This document shows, in pieces, positions 36,446 to 46,806 of a DNA stretch of 64,000 bases (the stretch's first letter is position 1; each line of letters begins with the position of its first letter). A program made the position numbers and the translations under genes. The stretch spans positions 43,247 to 107,246 of the forward strand of contig JAXLYI010000039.1 of the NCBI GenBank assembly GCA_046351555.1. Reading direction: 5' to 3'. The notes under the pieces were generated by a model. That model saw only the letters and a program-made list of their open reading frames with translations, did not search any database and was not told where the DNA came from. The stretch comes from CAISKJ01 sp046351555. GTDB lineage: Bacteria; Myxococcota_A; Polyangia; Polyangiales; Ga0077539.

Positions 36446-36475
36446 TTGCGCGGCGGGGGGGTGCGTGACTATTGT
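36446..36475 (+). promoter_or_regulatory. sigma-70-type promoter of lon
   Basis: TTGCGC (36446-36451) and TATTGT (36470-36475) separated by 18 bases. Transcription would start near 36482. This is one of the best -35/-10 pairs in the window. Confidence 0.5.
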
Positions 36476-36524
36476 CCGCCGACCGATGCGCTCCGTCGCG
36501 GGGCGCTCGCACCGAGGTACCCCA

Positions 36525-38936
<2,412 letters not shown>

Positions 38937-38958
38937 CCGCTCCCTCACTCCCCCCTCC

Positions 38959-40854
38959 GTGACCCCACCATCCGACCGGCGATGGCTCGTGCACGAGCGC
39001 TGGCTCGTCGCCGCGCTGCTGCTCGCCGCGTGCGAGTCGTGCAAGCGCAAGGCGCCGCCCATCCTCTTCCACAGCGACGCTCCGGGGCCCACGCGCCCCG
39101 ACGCGCCCGCGAGCCCCGACGCCGCCGCGGCCACCGACGGCGGCGCGGCGCCCGCGGTCGAAGGCGTCCCCGTCGAGGGCGACGGCAGCGCGCTCACCGT
39201 CGACGGCGCCACGCTCCGCGCGCCCGAGGGCGAGCGCTTCGTCCGCTACGCGAGGGTCGACCTCGACGGCGACGGCGCCACCTCCGACCTCGCGGTCGCA
39301 CGTGCGGGCGCCGACGGCCGCGGTCGCGCCGGCGCGATCTACCGACGCGTGGGCGCGGGCTTCGAACCCGTCGCGCTCGACCACGCCGCGCCGAGCGACC
39401 CGCGCTGCAACGACGCCACGGTGCGGGTGAGCTCCGCCCGCTCGGCCACCTTCGCGTGGCGCTGCCCGCCCGCCCCCTATGACGGCCAGGCGCTCGCCGA
39501 GGAGCAGGCGCTCGTCGCACTCTCCGCCACGCCGTCCGTCCGCGAGCGGGCGTCGGTGCTCGCCGGCGCGTTGCCCGACACCGCGCTCGCGCTCGCGCTC
39601 GAAGGCCGCGACCTCGACGGCGACGGCCGCGACGAGGTGCTGGTGGGCCTCGCCGCGGGGCGCCCCGGCGCACCCCCGCGGGCGTCCGCGCGGGCGGTTC
39701 TTTTCGAACGGGCCGGGGCCTTCGCGCGCGACACGAGCGAGCCCGCCGCGTCGCTCGACGCCAACCTCACCGCCGCGCGCCAGGCGCTCACCCGCGGGCG
39801 CGCCGGGGCGGCCGAGGCGCGCGACACGCTCGAGCACCTGCTGCGGCTGCGACGGGCCTTCTGCCGGACGTCGGGCGCCGCGCGGATCCGCTTCCAGAAC
39901 GCCGCGGGCTTCGACTGCCCCGCGCCGTCGGGCGCGCAGGACCTCTACGCCCGCGTGCTCATCAACCTCGGCGAGCTCCCCGCGGCCGAGGCGCAGCTCG
40001 CGGCGGAGACGGCGACGGACTTCGGCCCCGTCACCGGCGAGCGCGTGCTCGGCGACCTCGAGCGCGCGTCGATCACCGAGCGCGGGGTCACGGCGCGGCC
40101 GGGTCCCTTCGTCGGCGCGGCCCTCGACGAGCTCCTCCCGGCGCGCCTCGGGGCCCTGTCGTTCGCGGGGCGAACCATCGCGCTCCGGGGCCCCGCCGGC
40201 GGCGCGGTCGACCTCGCCACCCTCACCGTCACCCAGGGCGCCGCGGGGGCCGTCGGTGATCTGCTCCCCCGCTCGCCCGACGGCGCCGAGGCCGTCGTCG
40301 GCTTCGCCGAGACCTGCGAGGGCGTGGCGATCGTCCGGTGCCGAACGACCGACGCCGCCTGCGCCGCCATGCCCCTTCGCGCCGAGACCACCTCGCTGCC
40401 GCCGGGCTCCCTCCGCAGCGTGCTCCCCGCGCTCCCATCGCTCGCGCTCACGGCCCGCTGCGGGGCGGCGCCCGACGCGGCGCGGGGCATGTCGGCGCGC
40501 GAGGCCCGCGTGCTCTCCTGGGGCCCCGGCGGGCTGCTGGTGGCCGTGCGGCGGATGCTCTACCGCGTCGCGCCGACCGGCGAGGCCGCGCCCGTGCTGC
40601 TCGGCGAGGCGCTCGGGGCGGGCCACCCCGCGGGGAGCGCGGTGAGCCCCAACGGGTCGATGGCCGTCCAGCCGGGCCTCGGGGGCTTGTGGGTGCGCGA
40701 GCGAAACGCCTGGCGGCGCTGGGCCCCGGAGGCGCTCGCGGGCCGCTTCGCGCAGCTCACCGACGTGACCGTGTCGCCCGACGGGCGCTCGGCGGCGGGC
40801 CTCGTGGGGACGCAGCTCTGGCTGCTCGATCGGCCGCAGCGCCCGCGGCGATGA
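38959..40854 (+). CDS. large lipoprotein with FG-GAP-like start and propeller-like end, unknown
   Basis: 631 residues. GTG start 22 nt after lon. The signal peptide runs to LLAAC (Cys26), followed by another Cys pair (ESCKRK) and a Pro/Asp spacer. Residues about 70-230 contain two VDLDGDG/RDLDGDG segments, calcium-binding loops as in FG-GAP/VCBS propellers. The C-terminal half ends with AVSPNGSMAV and TVSPDGRSAAG, WD40/TolB-like strands. Exported, function unknown. The stop overlaps ATGs of the next lipoprotein frame, so co-expression is likely. Confidence 0.75.
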   Translation: MTPPSDRRWLVHERWLVAALLLAACESCKRKAPPILFHSDAPGPTRPDAPASPDAAAATDGGAAPAVEGVPVEGDGSALTVDGATLRAPEGERFVRYARVDLDGDGATSDLAVARAGADGRGRAGAIYRRVGAGFEPVALDHAAPSDPRCNDATVRVSSARSATFAWRCPPAPYDGQALAEEQALVALSATPSVRERASVLAGALPDTALALALEGRDLDGDGRDEVLVGLAAGRPGAPPRASARAVLFERAGAFARDTSEPAASLDANLTAARQALTRGRAGAAEARDTLEHLLRLRRAFCRTSGAARIRFQNAAGFDCPAPSGAQDLYARVLINLGELPAAEAQLAAETATDFGPVTGERVLGDLERASITERGVTARPGPFVGAALDELLPARLGALSFAGRTIALRGPAGGAVDLATLTVTQGAAGAVGDLLPRSPDGAEAVVGFAETCEGVAIVRCRTTDAACAAMPLRAETTSLPPGSLRSVLPALPSLALTARCGAAPDAARGMSAREARVLSWGPGGLLVAVRRMLYRVAPTGEAAPVLLGEALGAGHPAGSAVSPNGSMAVQPGLGGLWVRERNAWRRWAPEALAGRFAQLTDVTVSPDGRSAAGLVGTQLWLLDRPQRPRR

Positions 40855-40857
40855 TGG

Positions 40858-40863
40858 TAATGT
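40858..40863 (+). promoter_or_regulatory. -10-like box abutting the small lipoprotein start
   Basis: TAATGT ends 8 nt before the GTG at 40872, within the end of the upstream gene. It supports the GTG as start, with an almost leaderless message, over the ATGs at 40851-40860. Confidence 0.4.
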
Positions 40864-40871
40864 CCCCGGCC

Positions 40872-41519
40872 GTGCGCCCCCTCACGCTGCTGCTGGCGAT
40901 CGCCCTCGTGGCGCAGGCGTGCGTGACGCCGCCGGTGAGCCTGCGCCAGGGCCCGCGCACGTACACCGCGCAGTCGTACGAGGCGGTGCTCGAGCGGTGG
41001 ACGCGCGAGGGCCGGGGCTACACGCTGTCGGGCTTCCTCGACGACCAGCTCATGGCGACGGCCACCTACGAGAGCTGGGATTTCCGCTGGGCCTACGTGG
41101 TGCGCTACGCCTCGGACTTCCACCTCACGACGGAGGAGCGCTCGCGGCTCCTGCGCACCTCGCTCGAGGCGTCGCAGCGGGAGCACGAGTTCTACGTGAC
41201 GCTGGCGATGCCCAACCGGCGCTGGGGCGACCTCGCGGCCCCCACCAGCGCGTGGCGCGTGGTGCTCGTCAATGACCGCAACCTCGCCGTGCTCCCCAGC
41301 GCGATCGAGCGCGTGCGCCAGCCCGGGGTCATCGAGCGGACGTACTTCCCCTACACCAACGTGTGGCGGCAGGTGTTCCGCATCCGCTTCCCGACGCACA
41401 GCGCGGAGCACGGGCCCGACCCGGCCGCGCTCATCGACGCCCGCACGCGGCACTTCTCCCTGCGCTTCACGGGCCCCGTCGGCCAGCTCGACCTCACCTG
41501 GACGCTCTCCCCCTCGTAG
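40872..41519 (+). CDS. lipoprotein, unknown
   Basis: 215 residues from the GTG at 40872, giving a compact signal peptide (RPLTLLLAIALVAQAC, lipobox AQAC). In-frame ATGs at 40851, 40854 and 40860 would lengthen the n-region by up to seven residues; 40851 overlaps the previous stop. The mature part is a mixed alpha/beta domain with strand runs (WAYVVRYASDFHL, AWRVVLVNDRNLAVL) and no motif I recognise. It appears to be a conserved single-domain surface protein; function unknown. Confidence 0.72.
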   Translation: MRPLTLLLAIALVAQACVTPPVSLRQGPRTYTAQSYEAVLERWTREGRGYTLSGFLDDQLMATATYESWDFRWAYVVRYASDFHLTTEERSRLLRTSLEASQREHEFYVTLAMPNRRWGDLAAPTSAWRVVLVNDRNLAVLPSAIERVRQPGVIERTYFPYTNVWRQVFRIRFPTHSAEHGPDPAALIDARTRHFSLRFTGPVGQLDLTWTLSPS

Positions 41520-41569
41520 CGATTCCCCGCAGAAATCCGCCGCCCGCGCCGCCGGCGTTGATACCCTCG

Positions 41570-41986
41570 ATGAACGCCGTGACCGCCCCCGCCCCCGCCT
41601 CGTCCCCCGCCGCGCCCGCCTGGGAGGCGCGCAACGCCGCGCTGCTCAAGCTCTTCGGCCCCGTGCTCGTCGTGACGGGAGTGCTCGGCTTCGTGCTCCC
41701 GCCCGCGGCGGCCCTGATGAGCGGCGCGGCGCCCTACAACGTCTTCCACATCGCCTTCGGCCTCCTCGGGAGCGCGCTGGCGTTCAAGTCGTCCGCGCGG
41801 CACGCGGCGATGTTCAACGTGGGGTTCGGCGCGGTCGACCTCTACCAGGCCGCGGCGAGCTTCGCGAAGCTCCCGCCCACCGAAGCCTTCGCGTACAAGC
41901 CCGCGGACGACGTCCTCCACGTCGTGCTCGGCCTCGCGCTCGTCGGCGTCGGCGCGCTTGGGCTCTGGGGGCGGCCGAAGCCATGA
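41570..41986 (+). CDS. small integral membrane protein, unknown
   Basis: 138 residues. Four hydrophobic segments: LFGPVLVVTGVLGFVLPP, NVFHIAFGLLGSALAF, AAMFNVGFGAVDLYQAA and VLHVVLGLALVGVGALGLW. The histidines in segments two and four, one each, recall DUF4383-like membrane proteins, but the match is loose. The start is ATG 41570 or GTG 41579; a TACCCT box only 2 nt before the ATG favours the GTG if transcription starts there. The stop overlaps the oxygenase start (ATGA). Confidence 0.7.
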   Translation: MNAVTAPAPASSPAAPAWEARNAALLKLFGPVLVVTGVLGFVLPPAAALMSGAAPYNVFHIAFGLLGSALAFKSSARHAAMFNVGFGAVDLYQAAASFAKLPPTEAFAYKPADDVLHVVLGLALVGVGALGLWGRPKP

Positions 41987-42900
41987 GCCGCGCGTGGCGG
42001 ACGGTGGATGACTTCGCGCCCGCGGCCGAGGCCGAAGCGCTCCGCGGCGTGTTCGACGAGCGCTTCCGCGACCCGCGCTCCGCCCGCGGCGACCGCTTCG
42101 TGTGGGACTGGTGGCACGTCCCCGGGCAGTACACCGCCCTCCGCACGCCCGCGTGGGAGTACTTCCCCAAACCGCTCTACGAGAAGATCCACCGGCGCAT
42201 CGTCGCGTGGGGGCGCGAGGCGCTCGGGTGCCACGACATCTCGCCGCCGTGGCTGTCGTGCTACGTCGAGGGCTGCGGGCAGCAGCTCCACGGCGACCTC
42301 CCCCACGGGCCGTGGGCCTTCGTCTACTCCCTCACCCGCTGGAAGGGCCGCGCGTTTCGCGGCGGCGAGACGCTGATCGTCCGCGACGAGGTGCTCGACT
42401 TCTGGCGCGACTTCGTCTCCGAGCGCTCGGTGGAGGAGCCCGACGTGCTCACCGCCGTCGAGCCGAGGTTCAACCGGCTCACGGTGTTCGACCCGCGTCT
42501 GCCGCACGGCGTGAGGCCCGTCACCGGCACCCACGACCCGCGCGAGGGCCGGCTCGTGATGCACGGGTGGTTCGTCCAGCCGCGGCCGCTGGTGGAGGGG
42601 CCGCTCACGGGCGCGCAGTTGCAGAAGGGTGTTGATGCGGTGACCGAGCGCATCGCGCCGTGGCTCGACGGGAGCCTCCCGGTGTCGGGGCTCCTGAGCC
42701 TGGGGTTCCACGTGACGCCGTCGGGCGAGGTGCGCGACGCGAAGGTGCTCTCGGACACGACGCGCGTGCCGGGCAGCGACGAAGCGCGCCGCAAGCGCTT
42801 CCTGCGCGAGGTGTTGAAGGCCGTCGGCGAGACACGGTTCGCGAAGCGCGCGAAGGGCTCGCGGGTGACGCTCCCGCTGGTGTTCGAGCGCTCGCGGTGA
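41983..42900 (+). CDS. 2-oxoglutarate/Fe(II)-dependent oxygenase-like protein
   Basis: 305 residues. The double-stranded beta-helix iron site is suggested by QLHGDLPHG (His-x-Asp) and the distal His of LPHGVRPV, followed by the basic EGRLVMHGW expected to bind 2-oxoglutarate. Aromatic-rich N-terminal part (FVWDWWHVPGQYT). The last 80 residues form a separate basic domain (SLGFHVTPSGEVRDAKVLSD) resembling the TonB/energy-transduction C-terminal fold seen in myxobacterial proteins. It could hydroxylate a peptide or small molecule. It overlaps both neighbours (ATGA and GTGA), so it belongs to one operon. Confidence 0.72.
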   Translation: MSRAWRTVDDFAPAAEAEALRGVFDERFRDPRSARGDRFVWDWWHVPGQYTALRTPAWEYFPKPLYEKIHRRIVAWGREALGCHDISPPWLSCYVEGCGQQLHGDLPHGPWAFVYSLTRWKGRAFRGGETLIVRDEVLDFWRDFVSERSVEEPDVLTAVEPRFNRLTVFDPRLPHGVRPVTGTHDPREGRLVMHGWFVQPRPLVEGPLTGAQLQKGVDAVTERIAPWLDGSLPVSGLLSLGFHVTPSGEVRDAKVLSDTTRVPGSDEARRKRFLREVLKAVGETRFAKRAKGSRVTLPLVFERSR

Positions 42901-43736
42901 GCCGCGGGGCGACGCCACGGAGGCCCGCGGGGTGGGTCGCGCCGGGCCCGCGGCCGCGCGCGCCGGAGGGCCTCGCGCCCGCCGACGACGAGGACCTCAG
43001 CTACCTCACCGGGGACTTCCGCATCTTCCAGAAACGCCGCGGGCACCGCTGGTCGCTCGACGACCTCGTCACCGCGTGGGTGGCGCAGCGCACGATGCAC
43101 GAGTCGCCGCCGCGCGAGGCGTTGGACATGGGCTGCGGCGTCGGCTCGGTGGCGCTGATGGTCGCGTGGAGCTTCCCCGCGGCGCGCGTCACGGGCATCG
43201 AAGCGCAGGAGGTGTCGCTCTCCCTCGCCCGCCGCTCCCTCGTCTGGAACGGCGTCGACGACCGCGTCACCCTCCACCACGGCGACCTCCGCGACGCGTC
43301 CGTGCTCCCCGAGGGCGCGCGCTTCCAACTCGTCACCGGGACGCCGCCGTACTTCCTCGCCGACGCGATCGTCGAGAGCGACGTGGTGCAGCGCGGGCCC
43401 TGCCGGGTCGAGCACCGCGGCGGCCCCGAGGACTACTGCCGCGCGGCGGCCCGCTGGCTCGCGCCGGGCGGGTGCTTCGTGATGTGCGCGTCGGTGCTCC
43501 AGCGCGAGCGGGTGCGGGAGGGCGCGCGGGCCGCGGGCTTCGACACGCTGCGGTGGCTGGAGGTGACCCCACGCGAGGGCAAGGACGCGCTCGTGCTGGT
43601 CACGGTGATGACGCAGGGCGATGGGCGCTGGCCCGAGGCCCCCGAGTCGCTGACGGTGCGGACAGCCGCGCACCAGTGGACCGAGGCGTTTCGGGCGGTG
43701 CGGCGCGACATGGGGATGCCCGACGCGGCGCCCTGA
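42897..43736 (+). CDS. TrmN6-like adenine N6-methyltransferase
   Basis: 279 residues. Rossmann methyltransferase of the tRNA1(Val) A37 N6-methyltransferase type: YLTGDFRIFQKRRGHRWSLD at the N-terminus, SAM loop LDMGCGVGSVALM, and a motif IV reading GTPPYF. The catalytic motif is usually NPPY; Thr replaces Asn here, so target or activity may differ. The C-terminus is basic. GTG start overlaps the oxygenase stop (GTGA). It is the last gene before the pgk promoter region. Confidence 0.8.
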   Translation: MSRGATPRRPAGWVAPGPRPRAPEGLAPADDEDLSYLTGDFRIFQKRRGHRWSLDDLVTAWVAQRTMHESPPREALDMGCGVGSVALMVAWSFPAARVTGIEAQEVSLSLARRSLVWNGVDDRVTLHHGDLRDASVLPEGARFQLVTGTPPYFLADAIVESDVVQRGPCRVEHRGGPEDYCRAAARWLAPGGCFVMCASVLQRERVREGARAAGFDTLRWLEVTPREGKDALVLVTVMTQGDGRWPEAPESLTVRTAAHQWTEAFRAVRRDMGMPDAAP

Positions 43737-43762
43737 CGGGGGTGCGGCCTCCCCCGGCGCTG

Positions 43763-43791
43763 TTGCTTTTGGCCCGGGGTACGACTAGCTT
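43763..43791 (+). promoter_or_regulatory. sigma-70-type promoter of the pgk-tpiA-secG operon
   Basis: TTGCTT (43763-43768) and TAGCTT (43786-43791) separated by 17 bases. Predicted transcription start near 43798, leaving about 100 nt before the GTG at 43901. No Shine-Dalgarno stands out in that leader. Confidence 0.45.
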
Positions 43792-43900
43792 CCGCGCCCC
43801 GCCGACAGGATCTGCCCGATGTCCCCCCCCGCGCACCACGGTTTCGCCTGTGATTTCGGCTCGTTTTGTGCCGTTTGCGGGCCCACGCGGGGGGCCTGAC

Positions 43901-45091
43901 GTGTCCGCCTCCCTCGATCGGATCGACCCCGTCGAGAAGCTCGACGTCGCCTCGCGCCGCGTGCTCGTCCGCCTCGACCTCGACCTGCCCCGCGGCCGCG
44001 ACGGCGCGCTGAACGACGACGCGAAGCTCCTCGCCGCCCTCCCGACGCTGAAGCTCCTCATCGAGCGGCAGGCGCGGGTGGTGATCGCCGGGCACATGGG
44101 CCGGTCGCGCAAGCCCGGCGAGGCGCCCTCGCTCGCGCCGGTGGGCGAGCGGCTCGCCGAGCTCCTGGTGACCGACATCGTGCTGCCCGACGAGTGCGTC
44201 GGCGACGGCGCGCGCAAGGTGGTTCACGACCTCCGCGACGGCCGCGTGGCGCTGCTCGAGAACCTCCGCGGTCACTCCGGCGAGGAGGAGAACGACGAGG
44301 CCTTCGCGATGCAGCTCGAGCGGCTCTGCGACGCCTACGTCAACGAGGCCTTCGCCTGCTCCAACCGCGCGTGGGCCAGCGTCGATGCGCTCCCGCGGCG
44401 CGTCTCGCCGCGCGCCGCCGGGCTCTGGATGCAGCGCGAGCTCAAGGCGCTCGACGCGATCGCGCGGCCCGCGCGGCCCTTCGTGGCGGTGGTGGGCGGC
44501 GCGTCGATGGCCGACAAGGCGCCGCTGCTCGAGGCGCTGCTCCCGAAGGTCGACGCGCTGCTGCTCGGCGGTGCGGTGGCCGCGACGGCCCTCGCCGCCG
44601 GGGGCCGCGAGCTCGGGCGGACGGCGGTGGAGCGTGAGCGCTTCGCCTTCGCGCGGGGGCTCTTGGAGAGGGCCCAGGCGCGGCGGATCCCGGTTCTTTT
44701 GCCGACCGACCTGAGGGTGGGCCCCTCGCCCGACGCGGAGCGCTCGGCGCCGGCCTCGGTCGACGGCGTGGCGCCGGGCCAGGTGGCGATGGACCTCGGC
44801 CCCGAGACGGTGGCGCGCTACCGCGACCGGCTGGTGGGGGCGAAGACGATCCTGTGGCACGGGCCGGTGGGCGCGTGGGAGGCCGGCGGCTTCTCCGAGG
44901 GGACGCTCGGCGTGGCGCGGGCGATCGCGGAGGCCGCGGCGCACTCGGTCACCGTCGGCGCGAGCACGGCGCAGGCGGTGGAGCGCGCGGGCCTCGCGGG
45001 GCGATTCGCGCACCTGTCTACCGGCGGGGCCGCGAGCCTCGACCTCATCCTCGGCAAGAAGCTCCCCGGCGTGGAGGCCCTCCGCACATGA
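43901..45091 (+). CDS. pgk: divergent phosphoglycerate kinase
   Basis: 396 residues, normal PGK length and two-domain layout: VRLDLDLP, GHMGRSR, LLENLRGH, NEAFACSNRAWAS, GGASMADK, WHGPVGAWE and STGGAASLD. PGK converts 1,3-bisphosphoglycerate and ADP to 3-phosphoglycerate and ATP. Several near-invariant positions differ: Lys42 stands where the catalytic Arg of DDxRIxAALPT is expected, Ser202 replaces the Lys of GGAKxxDK (Lys206 is kept), and GGGD near the end reads GAST (353-356). Its overlap with tpiA supports a glycolytic role, but activity may be weak or altered. An upstream in-frame GTG at 43848 is an alternative start. Confidence 0.85.
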   Translation: MSASLDRIDPVEKLDVASRRVLVRLDLDLPRGRDGALNDDAKLLAALPTLKLLIERQARVVIAGHMGRSRKPGEAPSLAPVGERLAELLVTDIVLPDECVGDGARKVVHDLRDGRVALLENLRGHSGEEENDEAFAMQLERLCDAYVNEAFACSNRAWASVDALPRRVSPRAAGLWMQRELKALDAIARPARPFVAVVGGASMADKAPLLEALLPKVDALLLGGAVAATALAAGGRELGRTAVERERFAFARGLLERAQARRIPVLLPTDLRVGPSPDAERSAPASVDGVAPGQVAMDLGPETVARYRDRLVGAKTILWHGPVGAWEAGGFSEGTLGVARAIAEAAAHSVTVGASTAQAVERAGLAGRFAHLSTGGAASLDLILGKKLPGVEALRT

Positions 45092-45861
45092 ACCCGTCGC
45101 GCAGCCCGCTGATCGCGGGCAACTGGAAGATGCACCGCACCGTGTCCGAATCCGTCGCCCTGGCGCGCGCCGTGGCCGACGGGTCGCGCATCGGGCCGCG
45201 CACCGAGGTGGTGGTGGCGCCGGTCTACACGGCGCTCGCTTCGGTGGCGAAGGCGCTGGAGGGCACGGCCGTCGGCGTCGCCGCGCAGAACGTCCACTGG
45301 GAGGAGCAGGGAGCCTTCACCGGGGAGATCTCGCCCGCGATGGTGAGGGACGCCGGCTGCGGCTGGTGCCTGGTGGGCCACTCCGAGCGCCGCCAGCTCT
45401 TCGGCGAGACGGACGCGACGGTGCACAAGAAGCTGATGGCGCTGCGGAAGCACGGGGTGAAGCCGATCGCGTGCCTCGGCGAGACGCTCGGCGAGCGCGA
45501 GTCGGGGGTCACCTACGAGGTGCTCCGCCGCCAGCTCGACGGGATGCTCGGGTCGCTCGACGCGGGGGAAGCGACGGCGCTGCTCACGGGTTTCGTGATC
45601 GCCTACGAGCCCGTGTGGGCGATCGGCACCGGACGGACGGCGAAGTCCTCCGACGCCCAGTCGGCCCACGCCTTCCTCCGCGACCGGGTGCGCGACCGCT
45701 TCGGCGAGGTGGCCGACACCGTTCGAATCCTGTATGGCGGGAGCGTCAAGGCCGACAACGCGGCCGAGCTCCTGGCCCAGCCCGACATCGACGGCGTGCT
45801 GGTGGGCGGCGCCTCCCTCGACCCCGCCGGATTCGCCCGCATCATCCAGGCCGCCGGCTGA
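45088..45861 (+). CDS. tpiA: triosephosphate isomerase
   Basis: 257 residues, normal length. Interconverts dihydroxyacetone phosphate and glyceraldehyde 3-phosphate. Catalytic Lys in GNWKMH, His in VGHSERRQLFGE, Glu in AYEPVWAIGTG and the phosphate loop YGGSVKADN are all intact, unlike the neighbouring PGK. The ATG overlaps the pgk stop (ATGA). secG follows after 41 nt, the common pgk-tpiA-secG order. Confidence 0.97.
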   Translation: MNPSRSPLIAGNWKMHRTVSESVALARAVADGSRIGPRTEVVVAPVYTALASVAKALEGTAVGVAAQNVHWEEQGAFTGEISPAMVRDAGCGWCLVGHSERRQLFGETDATVHKKLMALRKHGVKPIACLGETLGERESGVTYEVLRRQLDGMLGSLDAGEATALLTGFVIAYEPVWAIGTGRTAKSSDAQSAHAFLRDRVRDRFGEVADTVRILYGGSVKADNAAELLAQPDIDGVLVGGASLDPAGFARIIQAAG

Positions 45862-45902
45862 CAACGCCCCGCAGAGAAACCGCCCACCGAGACGACGCGC
45901 CC

Positions 45903-46430
45903 ATGACCACGTTCCTCACCATCGTCCACGTGTTCGCCTGCCTCTTCCTGGTCGCCGTGGTGCTCCTCCAGTCGGGCAAGGCGGGCGGCATGGGGGTCCT
46001 CTCCGGCGCGCAGACGCAGACCGTCTTCGGCGGCCGCGGCGCGGGGGGCTTCCTCACCAAGGCCACCGCGGTGTGCGCGACGCTCTTCATGCTCACGTCG
46101 GCCTCGCTGGCCTACATCAGCAGCTCGGGCCGCGACGCGCTCGCCCGCGGCAACAACAACGACGCGGGCGTCGCCGACGCGGGCGCCGCGGACGCCGGCC
46201 GTGACGCCGCCGCCGAGGCCGCCGCGCCCGCCCCCACGCCCGCCGCCCCCGCAGTCCCCGCTGCGACCGAGGATGCCGCCGCGCCCGCCACGGGCGACGC
46301 CGCTGCCGCCGCGCCGACGGCCCCTCGCCGCGCCCGGCCGCGCCCGCCGCGCCCGCTGCCCCCGCCGCGCCCGCTGCGCCTGCCGCGCCCGCGCACTGAC
46401 CGCGCGTCTCCTCCCCTTCACCCCTCGTAG
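45903..46430 (+). CDS. secG: SecG preprotein translocase subunit with long Ala/Pro tail
   Basis: 175 residues. Two membrane helices (FLTIVHVFACLFLVAVVLLQ and AVCATLFMLTSASLAYI) flank the conserved loop GGMGVLSGAQTQTVFGGRGAGGFLTKAT, the SecG signature. The subunit helps SecYE export proteins. Normal SecG is about 75-110 residues; here about 95 more follow, first Asp/Ala/Asn, then Pro/Ala and finally Pro/Arg-rich. The last part may come from a frame change in low-complexity DNA. The 3' end overlaps the convergent cupin gene by 13 nt. Confidence 0.88.
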   Translation: MTTFLTIVHVFACLFLVAVVLLQSGKAGGMGVLSGAQTQTVFGGRGAGGFLTKATAVCATLFMLTSASLAYISSSGRDALARGNNNDAGVADAGAADAGRDAAAEAAAPAPTPAAPAVPAATEDAAAPATGDAAAAAPTAPRRARPRPPRPLPPPRPLRLPRPRTDRASPPLHPS

Positions 46431-46744
46431 AAGACCGCGAGCCACACCGTGGGCTCGTCGGGCGTCGTCCACGCGACCCGGTGGCGCCGGCCCGCGGGGA
46501 TGAACGTGTGGTCGCCCGCGCGCAGCTCCTCCTCGGTGCCGTCGTCGTAGGCGATGCGCCCGGCGCCCTGGAGCACCGCGACCCACTCGGCCTCGCGCTG
46601 GTCGTACCAGAAGCCCGGCGGCGAGGCGTGGCCCGTCGAGACGATGCGCTCGACGCGGACCGCGCCCGGCGGCGTGAGCACGTCGACGCGCTCGTCGGCG
46701 AGCGCGGTGGGGAGCGGGCGGAGGAGGTTCTTCGGCGCGTCCAT
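46418..46744 (-). CDS. small cupin-domain protein
   Basis: 108 residues, a single cupin barrel. Motif 1 is seen around GFWYDQREAEWVAVLQG (Gln and Glu where metal ligands usually lie) and motif 2 around GDHTFIPAGRRHRVAW with two histidines. Metal binding is therefore plausible but atypical. Small cupins of this kind often act as isomerases or stress proteins; the substrate is unknown. A TAGAAG box ends 10 nt before the ATG. Confidence 0.8.
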   Translation of the reverse strand: MDAPKNLLRPLPTALADERVDVLTPPGAVRVERIVSTGHASPPGFWYDQREAEWVAVLQGAGRIAYDDGTEEELRAGDHTFIPAGRRHRVAWTTPDEPTVWLAVFYEG

Positions 46745-46806
46745 GACCGTGGTGCTTCTACCACCGCCCCTTGCGCGCGCGCGGCGCCCCGTGGCAATCG
46801 CAGCCC

